64,000 bases of DNA, from positions 7,726,001 to 7,790,000 of the forward strand of contig JAMJFZ010001258.1 in the NCBI GenBank assembly GCA_026225945.1. The letters run 5' to 3'. The translations under genes and the position numbers were made by a program. Below, one piece after another: positions 36,373 to 46,489 of the stretch. The notes beneath the pieces are model-generated. The model was not told the DNA's origin. It saw nothing but the letters and a program-made list of their open reading frames with translations, and searched no databases. The stretch's first letter is position 1, and each line of letters opens with the position of its first letter. The DNA is from Cricetomys ansorgei. Lineage: Eukaryota; Chordata; Mammalia; Rodentia; Nesomyidae.

Positions 36373-36912
36373 TAACTAACAAATCCCTAACTTTCTATTC
36401 CCCACCATTAATAAGCCCAGTAGAACTGTAAGGTAACTCACCCTCCCTTCCCAGGAAGTCATATATTTTAGGCACAATGGCTACGGCATGTGAAACAACT
36501 CACTTCAAGGCTAAATAAACTCTTCTTGTTAACTTAAACTAATAAAAGAGCAAAAGTAACAAACAAACAGTACAGAAAGACCAAACAGAGAACACTTAAA
36601 AATCTATTTCATGGATACTTTCTGATTCTAGTGAAATTTCAATCCTGTTTACCCATCTGTTCACCCACTCAAAAGAAATATTTTCCAATGAAGACAGAAA
36701 TATTCTAACCGTGGTTCAAATCTTCTGTGCAGTCACCAGCAAGGGCATGTGTAAACCTTTGAATGACATAGCATGATGTATAGGGACAACTCTGAGTCCC
36801 TAGGACAAACTCTTGACTGTTTACTCATCTGGAAGTTTTACTAAACTTCAGATAATTATAATACTTTAACATGATTCAGGCAGTTTTTAAGGGCTGATAA
36901 AAATGGCTACCT
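36373..36912. other. Unique AT-rich non-coding sequence
   Basis: No repeat family or gene recognised. Confidence 0.4.
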
Positions 36913-37012
36913 AATTAGTTATATAATGAATATAGAACAATCAAGGGTATTCTTACAGTAACAATTAGTTATATAATGAACACAGAAGAATCAAAGGTAT
37001 TCTTACAGGAAC
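36913..37012. repeat. Two-copy 50-bp tandem duplication
   Basis: Positions 36,913-36,962 and 36,963-37,012 are the same 50-bp unit with only a few substitutions. Both start 'aattagttatataatgaa' and contain 'ggtattcttacag'. The junction is exact. This is a local duplication, not a transposon. Confidence 0.95.
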
Positions 37013-37210
37013 AATTTCAAAGCTTCTCTTCAGCTCTTACTGTCAAGGTCCCTTCTCATCTGGCTGTGACAGGTTTATTCCAGGTGGCCTGTACTGTCCT
37101 GTAACCAACAGCTCTTAATAACTTCAGCTCTGTTCACTCCTGCTACAGTTTCAGGAAGACAAGAGCATAAAACAAAACAACAACAAAAACCCACTAGAAT
37201 ACACAGGAAT

Positions 37211-37213
37211 ACA

Positions 37214-37252
<39 letters not shown>
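37211..37252. repeat. (CA)n microsatellite
   Basis: About 20 CA units with one T interruption near the left end. Confidence 0.96.
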
Positions 37253-37254
<2 letters not shown>

Positions 37255-37857
37255 ACTTTGAGTCAGTGAATCACTTGCCTTAGACACTGAGACAAAGGAA
37301 AAAGCACAAGGGGAAATCTTCATCACTGTTTGCTGGAGCCATCAATAACTAGATCTACTAATAAAAATACCTCAAAAATAACTTTGTTTACTACCTAGTT
37401 TATTAATCTCATCATGGCTAGGCTGTTTTTAATATCAATCCAACAACTTCTTAAGGTTTCTTCTTTCCCATGCATTCCAACAAGTACTGAATTAGTTCTT
37501 CACCATGTGTTCAGGCCTCCTGCTGGGAAACATAATTAAAATTAAGCAGGCAACAATTCCACTTGGTACTAAGAGGCTTTCAAATCCTCCAAACCAGTCA
37601 AGACCTGGTTTCTCCAGAAACTGCCTGAGAGTTCTGCAAGGAAAACTTAGAAGTTGCTCAACGTGAAGCTGGCCATTCAGTAGATGGCACTATTCTCTCT
37701 GGGGCCAAATTAAACAAGCCCCAGGAGGAATGTGCTATGACACACGTGTGACAGATACAAAACAGGGATTCCTTCTTCAAAGCACTTAACTGATAGTCAA
37801 ATTCCTCCAGTAATGTGCTCACCAAAGCAGATGTTCAAGCCAGAAACTTTAAAATAG
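37253..37857. other. Unique non-coding sequence
   Basis: It contains a CTCF-like motif around 37,677-37,691 ('cattcagtagatggcact'). No gene recognised. Confidence 0.4.
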
Positions 37858-37918
37858 CCCAAAGTGCTTGTCTAGCATGTGCAAAACCTGGGGTTTGATT
37901 CCCTGCCCTTTAAAAAGA
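37858..37918 (+). repeat. ID/B4-head SINE fragment
   Basis: It has 'agtgcttgtctagcatgtgc' and 'ggggtttgattccctgccct', the 3' half of an ID-type head. Confidence 0.75.
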
Positions 37919-38249
37919 GTCCAGGAAAACTGAAACTACTGTTATACATCAAATGCAATGTATAACCAACTCTCTCAAGAGACTACCAAGTAATCAGGTT
38001 CTCAGAGCCTTTGCATGACATACAAGTACAATTTTCTTATTCAGGTATAAAATGCCCCATTCCTATTCTAGCAAGTGACAGTGATAACAGTATTTACATG
38101 GCTGGTGACTAGGTCTTTGTCTGTGATGCTTTTTTTTCCCACTAGGGTAACTAATGGCCGAAAGGTATTTAGGGAGCTATCATTTATCATTATCAACATT
38201 CATTAAGACAAAGAATACACTAGTTTCAACACTGATTGAAATAAGCTTT

Positions 38250-38430
38250 GGGGACTGGAGAGATGACTCAGTGGTTAAAAGCACTGGTTGCTCTCCCAGA
38301 GGACCCAGGTTCTATTCCCAGCATCTACATGGCAACTCACAACTGTCTGTAACTTCATTTCCAGGGGATCCGACACTCATACAGACATACACGCAGGCAA
38401 AACATCAAAACACATAAAATAAGAAGAAAT
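38250..38430 (+). repeat. B2/B3-family SINE
   Basis: It has 'ggggactggagagatgactc', 'aactgtctgtaacttcattt' and 'gcaggcaaaacatcaaaaca'. Confidence 0.94.
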
Positions 38431-38597
38431 AGATCATTTTAAAAAGAAAATAAGCTTTGATATCCACTTAAATAGATCAAATATTTTGATATAAAACCAC
38501 TACAGGTCTAATAAAATAAAAATAAAATGTGTTTAAAGCAATGTGAATTTCTTATTCCCCGGTGATAGAAACTTTACGCTAATAAAGAATGGCTCCT

Positions 38598-38930
38598 GGG
38601 GCTAAGAAGATGGCTCATTGGGCAAAGTTGCCACACAAACAGAGGGCTGAAGATCAAGCCCACAGGAAAAGCACGGGGTTGGGGTAGGTGGGGGTGTACA
38701 TACTTGTAATCCCAGCCCTGGAAGATGGAGACAGGAAGCTCCTTGGGGTTCACCAGCCAGCCAGCCAGCCTACTTGGCAAAGCCGGGTTAGTTCACAGTG
38801 TGAGTGAGACCTTCCCTTCAACAAACAAGGTAGATAGTTCCTGAGGATGACACCCAAAGTTGACCTCTAGCCTCCATATGCATATACACATGCAGGAGTG
38901 TACACACACATACAGAATGCTTCCCACTAT
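38598..38930 (+). repeat. Composite tRNA/B1-type SINE
   Basis: It has a tRNA-type head ('ctaagaagatggctcattgg'), a B1-like middle ('acttgtaatcccagccctgg') and the typical 'caccagccagccagcc' block. The end has 'aggatgacacccaaagttga' and CA-rich DNA. The GCCA units around 38,750-38,768 are slightly expanded. Confidence 0.8.
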
Positions 38931-39854
38931 TAAGTGATGAGTGATGTTTTCACATTTCTGTTTTCAGAGATCTTTCTGTGAGACTTAAAAAGCAAGTCAA
39001 TTGTGGAAATGGAAGAAACTCCTGGTGTAATTCCAGCTGAAAGCCAATTTTCAATTTTCAATTTTCAAAAGTATGACCAAGCCCCATGAGCAGCAATGAA
39101 TTCCCCCACATCTCCGAGCTCTAATACCCAATCACAACTCCACTGTAGGTCTCACCATTGCCGTCCCCAGCCAATCCCTTGGAGAGTACAAGGCTGACTC
39201 TAGAGAAACTTTTTCTATGAATAATTAGAAAGTGAAAATAGACGAATTGTGCAGCTAACAGCTGTTGGTCTCATTTCTAAAGGATTAAAAGTAGTGTTTT
39301 TCAAAGTTACAGTGGGGAGCCCTAAGCATATTTCTTTAGACATTCCAAGTAACCCAATTATCTTCTCCATGAAGAGACTGAGTAAACCCATCTTTCAGCT
39401 ATGGCATTTAATCATTCCAGAAGAACAGAAGATGAGAATACTGTACAGGAAAGAAAGAGATGCTACTCTTGCACAGAAAGAGTGGAGCCACAGAGGAAGG
39501 CCTTCACTACCACTGGTGATGATGACAATTAGACTTAAGCCAAATCCCAAGGTCGCAGCAACTTCTTCTGACTGCTCTCTTTGTTAGAATTCCAGCGTAA
39601 CAGCAGGTAACCAACCAACAGCCCTGGGAATGGAGCTGGATAAGCTGACTCACATCTGTGTGGCTCTTTCCATTTTCATCTAAGGACAATACTTCTTTGG
39701 TGAAAGAGGGAGAGAAAAATATCACAAGATAAATGTAAAGGGGGAGGGAATCAGCTAAAACAATAAAATAATGGGTTAATGCACGTTACTCAGAGTTCTG
39801 TTCATAACTCCGTGCTTGCCTTGAAGCATGATGTGAGCATTACAATTATTTTAC
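38931..39854. other. Unique non-coding sequence
   Basis: It has three short copies of a CAATTTT unit at about 39,044-39,066. Nothing else recognised. Confidence 0.4.
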
Positions 39855-40600
39855 AGGGACTTGGGAGACCACTCAGTAAAGTATTTGCCATACAAGTGTC
39901 AGGACCTGAGTTTGGGCCTTAGCATCCACGTAAAAAAGCCAGGTGTTGGGCCCAGCAAGGTGATTCAGTGGGTAAAGGTACCTGCCCCCAAGCCTGACAT
40001 CCTGAGGCTGGTCCCTGGAACACACACGGTGGGAGAAGAGAATTAACAACCCCAAGTTGTCATCTGACCTCCACAGTGTACTCCACAACGCAAATCCAAC
40101 CACACTAATACATAATAAATACATACATATAATTCTAAAACGCTAAAAAAATAAATTTCAAAAGCCAAGAATGGTGGCATGTTCCTATAATACCACCACT
40201 GGCAAGGTAGTGAAAGATAGGTCCCTGGAGCTTGCTGGCCAGCCAGTTTAACCTAACAGGCAAGCCTCAACCCCAGTGAGAGGTGTCACAAAGCAAGATG
40301 AGGCCAAGTATGGTAGCACATACTTTTAATCCCAGCACTCGAGACAAAGGTAGGCAATCTCTGATTTTGAGACCAGCCTTGTCTACATAGGGAGTTCTAC
40401 ACAGGGAGACTTGTCTCAAAACAATCAAAGCAAAGTAAAAACACAAATAAAACAAGGTGGGTGACTCCTGAGAAACGATATCCAAGACTGACCTCCGATC
40501 TCCTCATGCATGCATGTACGTGTGCACCCAAGCCCTCAGAACATGCGTAGACACACACACACAAGTAAAATGCATTTTTTAACATATACATGTAGACACA
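39855..40600 (+). repeat. Nested SINE stack: composite SINE split by a B2/B3 and by a B1
   Basis: The host is a composite SINE seen in three pieces (about 39,855-39,950, 40,165-40,292 and 40,453-40,600). A B2/B3 element occupies about 39,950-40,140 and a B1 about 40,293-40,452. The B2/B3 is flanked by 'aaaagccaggt' and 'aaaagccaaga', and the B1 by 'caaagcaag' and 'caaagcaaag'. Both look like target-site duplications. All three elements have the same orientation. Confidence 0.85.
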
Positions 40601-40803
40601 CACGAGACTCTAGTTTTAAGGACACTGTGTTACTGCCTTACATTTCTCAAATACATTTTTATCATCAGTGGTGACAGGAAATATCAGGTATGTCCACCGC
40701 CCCTTCAAAAAAAAAAAATGAACTTTATAACCTGATATCCAAGCAACAGCCTTGTTTGAGGAAGTAACATACCTAAATGCTGGCCAGTGTGCTTCCTACA
40801 TAC

Positions 40804-40905
40804 CAGTATCTTCACTACCAGTTTCAGGGAGTCTGAAACCCAGATTTCAAAGTTCATCTTGTAACAGTAAGTCTTATACTTCCAACTAGCTTCAACTAAA
40901 GCTGA
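40804..40905 (-). other. Candidate minus-strand exon (102 nt), weak
   Basis: On the minus strand 'attatacctttttcag' gives an acceptor at 40,906 and CTG|GTATGT a donor at 40,803. The exon is 102 nt, open in one frame for 34 codons (many aromatic residues and Lys) and closed in the other two. A second donor (TAG|GTATGT at 40,772) would extend it by 31 nt. No domain recognised. Confidence 0.17.
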
Positions 40906-41067
40906 CTGAAAAAGGTATAATAATGTGGGTCCATTGGACAGGCTCGATTTAGCCTCTGCATGAAGCTTTATGCAGAGCCTATTCATGTTTATTCTAGCAC
41001 AGTTAAGACTAATCTATGCTACCCTTCAGGATGCAAACTTCCAAACACCATCTTCTTAAAGTCAAAG

Positions 41068-41292
41068 AAGGCCAGAGATGTGACTCAGCTGGTGGAGTGT
41101 TTGCCTAATAGGCACAGCCTTTGGGTATGTACCCCAACACCATATAAAACTGGGTATGGTGGTGTGTGCCTCTAATCCCAGCACTCCAGAGGCAGAGGCA
41201 GGGGGATCAGGCGTTCAAGAATGCCACCCTTAGCTACATAGTGGATTTGAGGCCATCCAGGGACACATAAGATTGTGCCTCAAAAAGACTAG
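41068..41292 (+). repeat. B4 SINE, nearly full length
   Basis: The ID-type head ('gtgactcagctggtggagtg') leads into a B1 body ('gtgcctctaatcccagcact', 'gatttgaggccatccaggga') and an A-rich tail. Confidence 0.92.
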
Positions 41293-43182
41293 GTTTTGTT
41301 CATTTTCTACTTTTTGTTGCTCATGGTCATCTGGGTATCAGACTACTCTGAAAGCCAGGGTCATGCTTGAGGCTTCTAGGATACTTCAGTAAGTGTGGGA
41401 GGTAATGTTCTAGCAGGCTGGAAGGGCTTGTTCCCACTAAGACATTCAGCCAAAATAGCTAAAGGAGTAAGAGACACGGGGTCTCATTACCTATGCTACA
41501 TCCAAGGCTTCAGGGTAAGTTAAATAGTATTTTTATTCAAATATGTTTTCAGAGGTGCAATTAGTTAAATCTTGAACTTTGAGACTTGTCCAGCACGAAG
41601 ACCAACATTATTACTAAAACACATGAAAAAAACAAAATAAACTGCAAATCTCTTTTTCTTGTTAATTGTTGGTACTCAGTAAACACTTACTGAATGAAAA
41701 CCAGGCAGATACATTAATTTTACCTGAAAATAACAGAATCCCAAGTTCAGACACACACACACAGCTCTATAATTCACCATCTCTAAAAGAAATAATAATA
41801 GCACACCTTATGTATTCTAGAGGAGTACATTCTGAGACCCCAGTGAAAGTTGGAAATCACTGATTGGTATATATATTCTATGATTATTTTTTGATAATGT
41901 TTTACTGGTAAATTAGGTACAACAATAAATAAAACCTATAATAAACTGTTATGAAGTTAGTTAAAATGTATGTATTGTTTATTTCTGGAATTTTCCACTT
42001 AATATTTTTAAACTATATTTGATCAACAGCCACTGAACTTCTGGAAAGCAAAACAGCAAATAACAGGACTATTCTATATGCATCTAGCAGGTAACCAACC
42101 TTTTCCTTCCAAATTATAGCCAGTGAGAGTCTTCTACCGTGTACTTCAGAGAAGATTTAATAGAGGAAACCACCATAGTAAATCTGAAACTGTCTTGGCT
42201 TTCAGCCAAGGGATTAAACCAATGACAAAACCCAAAGGCCTCCCAACAATTGCAACTATAGATACTATGGCATGCACCCTAAATTCAGACAATAATACAT
42301 TGACATAAGAGACACGAAATAAATCATTAAGGCATTCATTTTGAATCTCAGTTATGTGATTCAATCTGTGTTCAGCAACTGTCAAATTGGGCTTGAATAA
42401 TTTCACATAAGCTTAGGTTTAAAAGCAAAGACAACACTGTTGATTAGACATGCTAAGTTTTCCTATTCAAATTCTACAGGACTAATTTTTCCAAAGGAAT
42501 GTGAAATAGCACTGAATACTAATTATGGCAAAATGTGTTGAGGTGAGAAACAGATTAGCAACTTGTGCATGTCTTTTGGCTGGACTACACTTCCTTTATT
42601 TAATGTATTTATGTTAGCATCTTCTCTAACTTTACACTGCAGCAAGTTACAGTTAAGGAGCATATCAGCTACCTATAATAATTCTAAACGTAGCTTAGAG
42701 AAGCTCCTAATTTATAATGAATCTGTTTGATACATCAACCATGATGGGGAAGCAATTTACAAAATCCATTGCACATCATTGAGCAAAACTCACATACATT
42801 CCAAAAAAATATTATTGATAAAAAGGCAAGAAAGAGTAATGTGAACAACATAATTTCTCACTCATCTTTAATCACTGACTAAATTTTACATTCTGAAAAT
42901 ACTATCATGCAAAATAAATATTTTCAGGGGTCATGTGATCATCTATGACATATGCCAGAACTTTACCAAACGTTTCCTGATATCACAATGCAAAAAGTAT
43001 AATAATAAAGTCTCATAACCAAGTATCTAAAGAACCCCTTAAATTATGTTTAACATTCTAAATAGATAAATTTCTGATTTTTTTTTCTTTTTTAAAGAAA
43101 CTATCACCAACATGCTGACACTCCTAGGTCAATTTTAAGTTAGCCAAGACTGAATGCATCTTTAAAGAAGTGCAGAAAAGTG
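41293..43182. other. Repeat-poor AT-rich sequence next to the promoter region
   Basis: Nearly 1.9 kb without a recognisable SINE, apart from a short L2-like end near 41,660-41,700. Low repeat density next to a promoter is compatible with conserved regulatory DNA, but nothing in the sequence proves it. Confidence 0.4.
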
Positions 43183-43196
43183 CCCCCCCCCCCCCC
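43183..43196. repeat. Poly(C) tract
   Basis: A run of 14 C, uncommon in an AT-rich setting. It could be length-variable. Confidence 0.95.
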
Positions 43197-43758
43197 GCCC
43201 AGCACTACGTCTCAGCAAGTTAATCTGATCGATTTAAGCAAAAGAAAATGAGTTACCTTGAGAGTAAGTACCACGCAGAGATTTAGCTGTAAAATCTTTC
43301 CAGAAATGCTTGAAAAGTACCAATCCTACCAATGAGTCAGCCCTCTACCCTAAATACACAGGTCATTTTACTGGTCAGGTAATTTCATTTTAAAACGACA
43401 CATTACACTGTACTCTTAACAGAATTCCCTTAAAAAACCAAATCAGTACATTTGCAGCACGCGTTAGATGGGAGTCCATTCCAAGAGAGGCAACCATTTC
43501 ATAGTGCTAACTCTAAAATTTTCATAGTCCGTCGTAAAGAGCTCACACATGTTTTTGTAGCTCATCCCAAGCCCCAGAAGTCTTATCGATTCCTTCCCAA
43601 GCCTTGCTCCTAATCCTCGCTCAAAGCCTCTAGGCTGAGTTAAATCCCACACCGCTCCAGCAAGCCAATTCCAAGAGCACATGTGCCAGGGATATTTAGT
43701 GGTTTTCCTTACACTCCCACTCTTAAGGGGAACCTACTTGCAATTAAATCTCTGCATC
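43197..43758. other. Unique non-coding sequence between poly(C) and poly(A)
   Basis: It contains a possible 30-nt minus-strand micro-exon at about 43,256-43,285 with weak signals (see findings). No repeat family recognised. Confidence 0.35.
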
Positions 43759-43785
43759 AAAAAAAAAAAAAAAAAAAAAAAAAAA
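43759..43785. repeat. Poly(A) tract of 27
   Basis: A perfect A27 run without a recognisable retro-element attached. It lies about 50 bp beyond the predicted exon end, in the intron of the minus-strand transcript. Confidence 0.95.
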
Positions 43786-43838
43786 GTTCACCTGAGGCCA
43801 TTCTTGCCATTTTAATAGAGGCCTGTCTGTGGCCTTAC

Positions 43839-44060
43839 CTCGGCTATTACATACCTCCCAAAGAGGCTGCAAGCTCCCCGGACAGCAGCAAACCAGACCT
43901 GCTGTCCCCTCGGCTGTCACCGTGCAAAGAGCCGTGCAGCTTGCACGCACGGAGAGCTGCGAAGGGAGCGTGCGCCCGCGCGCCCGGTGCGCGTGCTGGG
44001 GAGGGTCACACTGACTGAAGTGGCTCAACAATTTCAACTTGTGGCTGAAGTTTCTTAAGC
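43839..44060 (-). ncRNA. Probable first exon of an unnamed minus-strand gene (left CpG island)
   Basis: On the minus strand the exon ends at 43,839 with a strong donor, GCCGAG|GTAAGGCC. A weaker alternative, GGGAG|GTATGT, lies 17 nt upstream. The exon side is GC-rich and CpG-rich while the intron side turns AT-rich at once. The start is not visible; 44,060 is only a placeholder, and transcription could begin anywhere in the island. No convincing coding start was found, so it is probably 5' untranslated. I infer that it splices to exons further left or outside the window. Confidence 0.5.
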
Positions 44061-45420
44061 TTGGGGCGGGGAGTGGGGGAACCAAACGAGTCAACACCGT
44101 CTTCCCCCACCTCCTCCGAGCGCGGGAAGCTCCACCGTGCCCGCGCGCACCGTCGGGGTCAGCGAGGCTCCGGGCAGAGCAGGCTTCTCCAGCCCCACCC
44201 CTCGCGGGGAAGCCGGGGACGCCCGGGAGACCGACCCGCGGCCCGCGCGCGGCTCCACCTGAGGCCGCGCGGCCGTCCGGGAAGGGGCCCCTCGCCCCCT
44301 CGCGTGGGAAGCGCGGCGGGGACCCCGGCCCTCCGCTCCCGCGGGATTACCTCGCGGCGCAGCCGGCTTTGTGCCCCCCTCCTCCGCCACCGCCGGGCTG
44401 CAGCGGCCGCCGGTCGTTCCGCGCCCGAGGACAGGGCCGGGAAGGGAGGGGGCGTGGAGAGGAGGGACCCGGACGCCGAGACCCCGGCTGCAGGAAGCGG
44501 CGACACCTGGTCGCCGACGCGTCTAGCTCTCGCCGTTTCAAAACATCATTTAAACCCCTTTCCTCGCCCTCCCGCCCCTCACCAGGGCGACCGTTACCGA
44601 CAGGCGCCTCGCGCTCTGGCGGGACTAGCCGAACTACCCCCGAACGTCTTCGGCCCCGCCCCCTAGGGCCCCGCCTCCACAGGGCCCCTGACTCCGCCCC
44701 CTCCAGGCTTCGCCCTCGTAGCCCCTCAGCTGCACCAAGGCCCTGCAGCACAGGTCCGAGCGCCCTGGCCCCGCCTGCCGTAGGCCACGCCCCAGCTACC
44801 CTTGATTCCGCCCCCTACAGGCTTGACCCTCCAAGCGCCCCGGCTTTTTGAGGCCCCGCCCCACACTCCCCGAGAGCCCTGGCCCCGCCTCTTATTGGCC
44901 ACGTGCCAACGCCCTTCTCTCCGCCCTGTACAGGCTCGGCCCCTGTAGTTCCCGAGCGTGCCCCTGGCTCCGCCCTTCGGCCTCCAGGCTCCCCTTCTAA
45001 TAGTCCCCGCCCCCCAAGACTGTCGCGCTCTCAGGCCCCGCCCTCGGGGCCCTCGCGCTCTCTGGGCCCGCCCCTCGAGGCCCCCTTCGGGCTCCCAGCT
45101 CAGTATCTGTGCAGCCGGGGCCGTGGGGGCCTACGTGCTCTGCAGGCGGAGGGCCTGCGGCAGGGCGGCTATCAGGCGCCTCTGCAGCGTCTTCCTCCCC
45201 CGGAGCAGCTTCGATCCGCTGCCGGAGAGGGAAACGACCCCGACTGAGTGCGGGAGGGTGACGCCTCGGAAACATCTGCCTCCCCTAGTCCCAACGAGCT
45301 TCCGCCACCCAGCGAGGCTGAGCCGCAGCTTTCCGACCGAACCTCTGTGGCCCACAGAGGCTGCTGGGATTTGGGGGGGAGGCGACTAAGGTTGGACCTC
45401 CGCACGGCCTCCGCATGAGG
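43880..45420 (-). promoter_or_regulatory. CpG island promoter with many GC boxes
   Basis: About 1.5 kb is very rich in C+G with frequent CpG, in sharp contrast to the flanks. It has many CCGCCC/CCCCGCC Sp1-type boxes, concentrated at 44,640-45,080. There is an ATTGGCC (reverse CCAAT) at about 44,894 and a CACGTG E-box at about 44,900. No TATA box was seen, as is usual for CpG-island promoters. The splice donor at 43,839 argues for a minus-strand transcript. Long frames within (up to 270 codons) come from high GC, which removes stop codons. Confidence 0.85.
44648..45000. repeat. About 114-bp GC-rich tandem units inside the CpG island
   Basis: Units begin at about 44,648, 44,761 and 44,875, with a shorter fourth from 44,957. 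Each carries 'ccctggccccgcct' or a close variant. The motif TCCGCC followed by C/T-rich 'ctacaggct' recurs at about 44,693, 44,807 and 44,920, a spacing of 114 and 113 bp. Units end in CCGAG. Each unit carries at least two GC boxes, so copy number may affect promoter strength. Confidence 0.8.
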
Positions 45421-46489
45421 GGTCTCGATTGTCTTCTCAGTACGTTTGCGTTGGGGGAGCGTCCACACACTTCCACGGCGGGGACAAGGCAGGGACCGGC
45501 CCGAACTCTGCACTCCTACTTTGGCCCCTTGCCTCTTAAACCTTCTGAGAGCCGACCTCTTGGGAGATGAAAAGTCTAGGCTCCTCCAGCAGCCTTCAAA
45601 ATCAGTCTGAGGCCAGGCAAACTTCGCAACGCTCCATTGCAGAGCTGGGGATCCCTCCACAGGTGACACCGGGCTGCCCACCCCCTCCTCCCAGACGTGT
45701 TTCTCACCCCCAACCTATTCTCGGAATAGACCTCCATGCACACGCTCTCCTCCGCCACCCACGACTTGCACGCCCCTCCTGCACAGATGCCCCCCCACTG
45801 CACGAATTCACCCTGGAGCACACTCCTCCCAGCGCCATTCTAGTGATTCATGGTCCCTAGGGTTAACCCCACCCTAACACACACAGCAAACTTCATTCCC
45901 CCACCCTTATCTCCAGTCCTTTCCAAGGCACTGGCCACAGGCCACTTCATTTCCTTCCTCATCTGCAGGCTCTCTTCCCCCTCAAATACTGCGCGCCAGC
46001 CCCCTCATCTTCATCCCCTGGTCCCTTAAAAATGTGCTAATTAAAATGTAGTTTCCTCTTCCCACGTATAAAGTGTGGCAAATGCATCGCGTTCTTGGCA
46101 CACACTGCGGTTCATTTATCCTCCTTTCCTCTCTCCACTGGACTAAATCTATAGAAATTTTAGTCTGTCACTATCTCCCATTTGCTTTTTTAAAGAAAAA
46201 CAAATGACCATGCCTTATTATTTTTAAACACTCAACAATCGTGGTGGAAGCCTTAAGGAGAAAACGATATTTAGGAAACGCTCAGCTCGTCGTTTCATTT
46301 GCCATTTAAAAATATCTGCAGTGTTTGAGAGAGAGATTGGGAGTGGCTGTGTTTTCTGCATTTAAAAAGAAAAAAGAAAAAGAAAACTGCTTTGCAAGCA
46401 TCAAGGTTAGCCTTTTTTTTTTTTTTTATGCATAGCAAAAGAGAAAGAAAGTACTGTAGGAGCACATACCACATAATGGTCTGCATTGC
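45421..46489. other. Sequence between the two CpG islands
   Basis: It starts C-rich (45,660-46,020) and becomes AT-rich without SINEs. A T15-type run lies at about 46,413-46,427. No exon recognised. Confidence 0.4.

Noticed and set aside
43250..43275. Plus-strand donor-like GAGAGTAAGT
   Set aside because: No acceptor or open exon could be attached on that strand, and it overlaps the equally weak minus-strand micro-exon candidate.
44039..44851. Long open frames (up to 270 codons) on both strands in the CpG island
   Set aside because: High GC removes stop codons in all frames; many overlapping long frames on both strands show the effect is compositional. No domain recognised.
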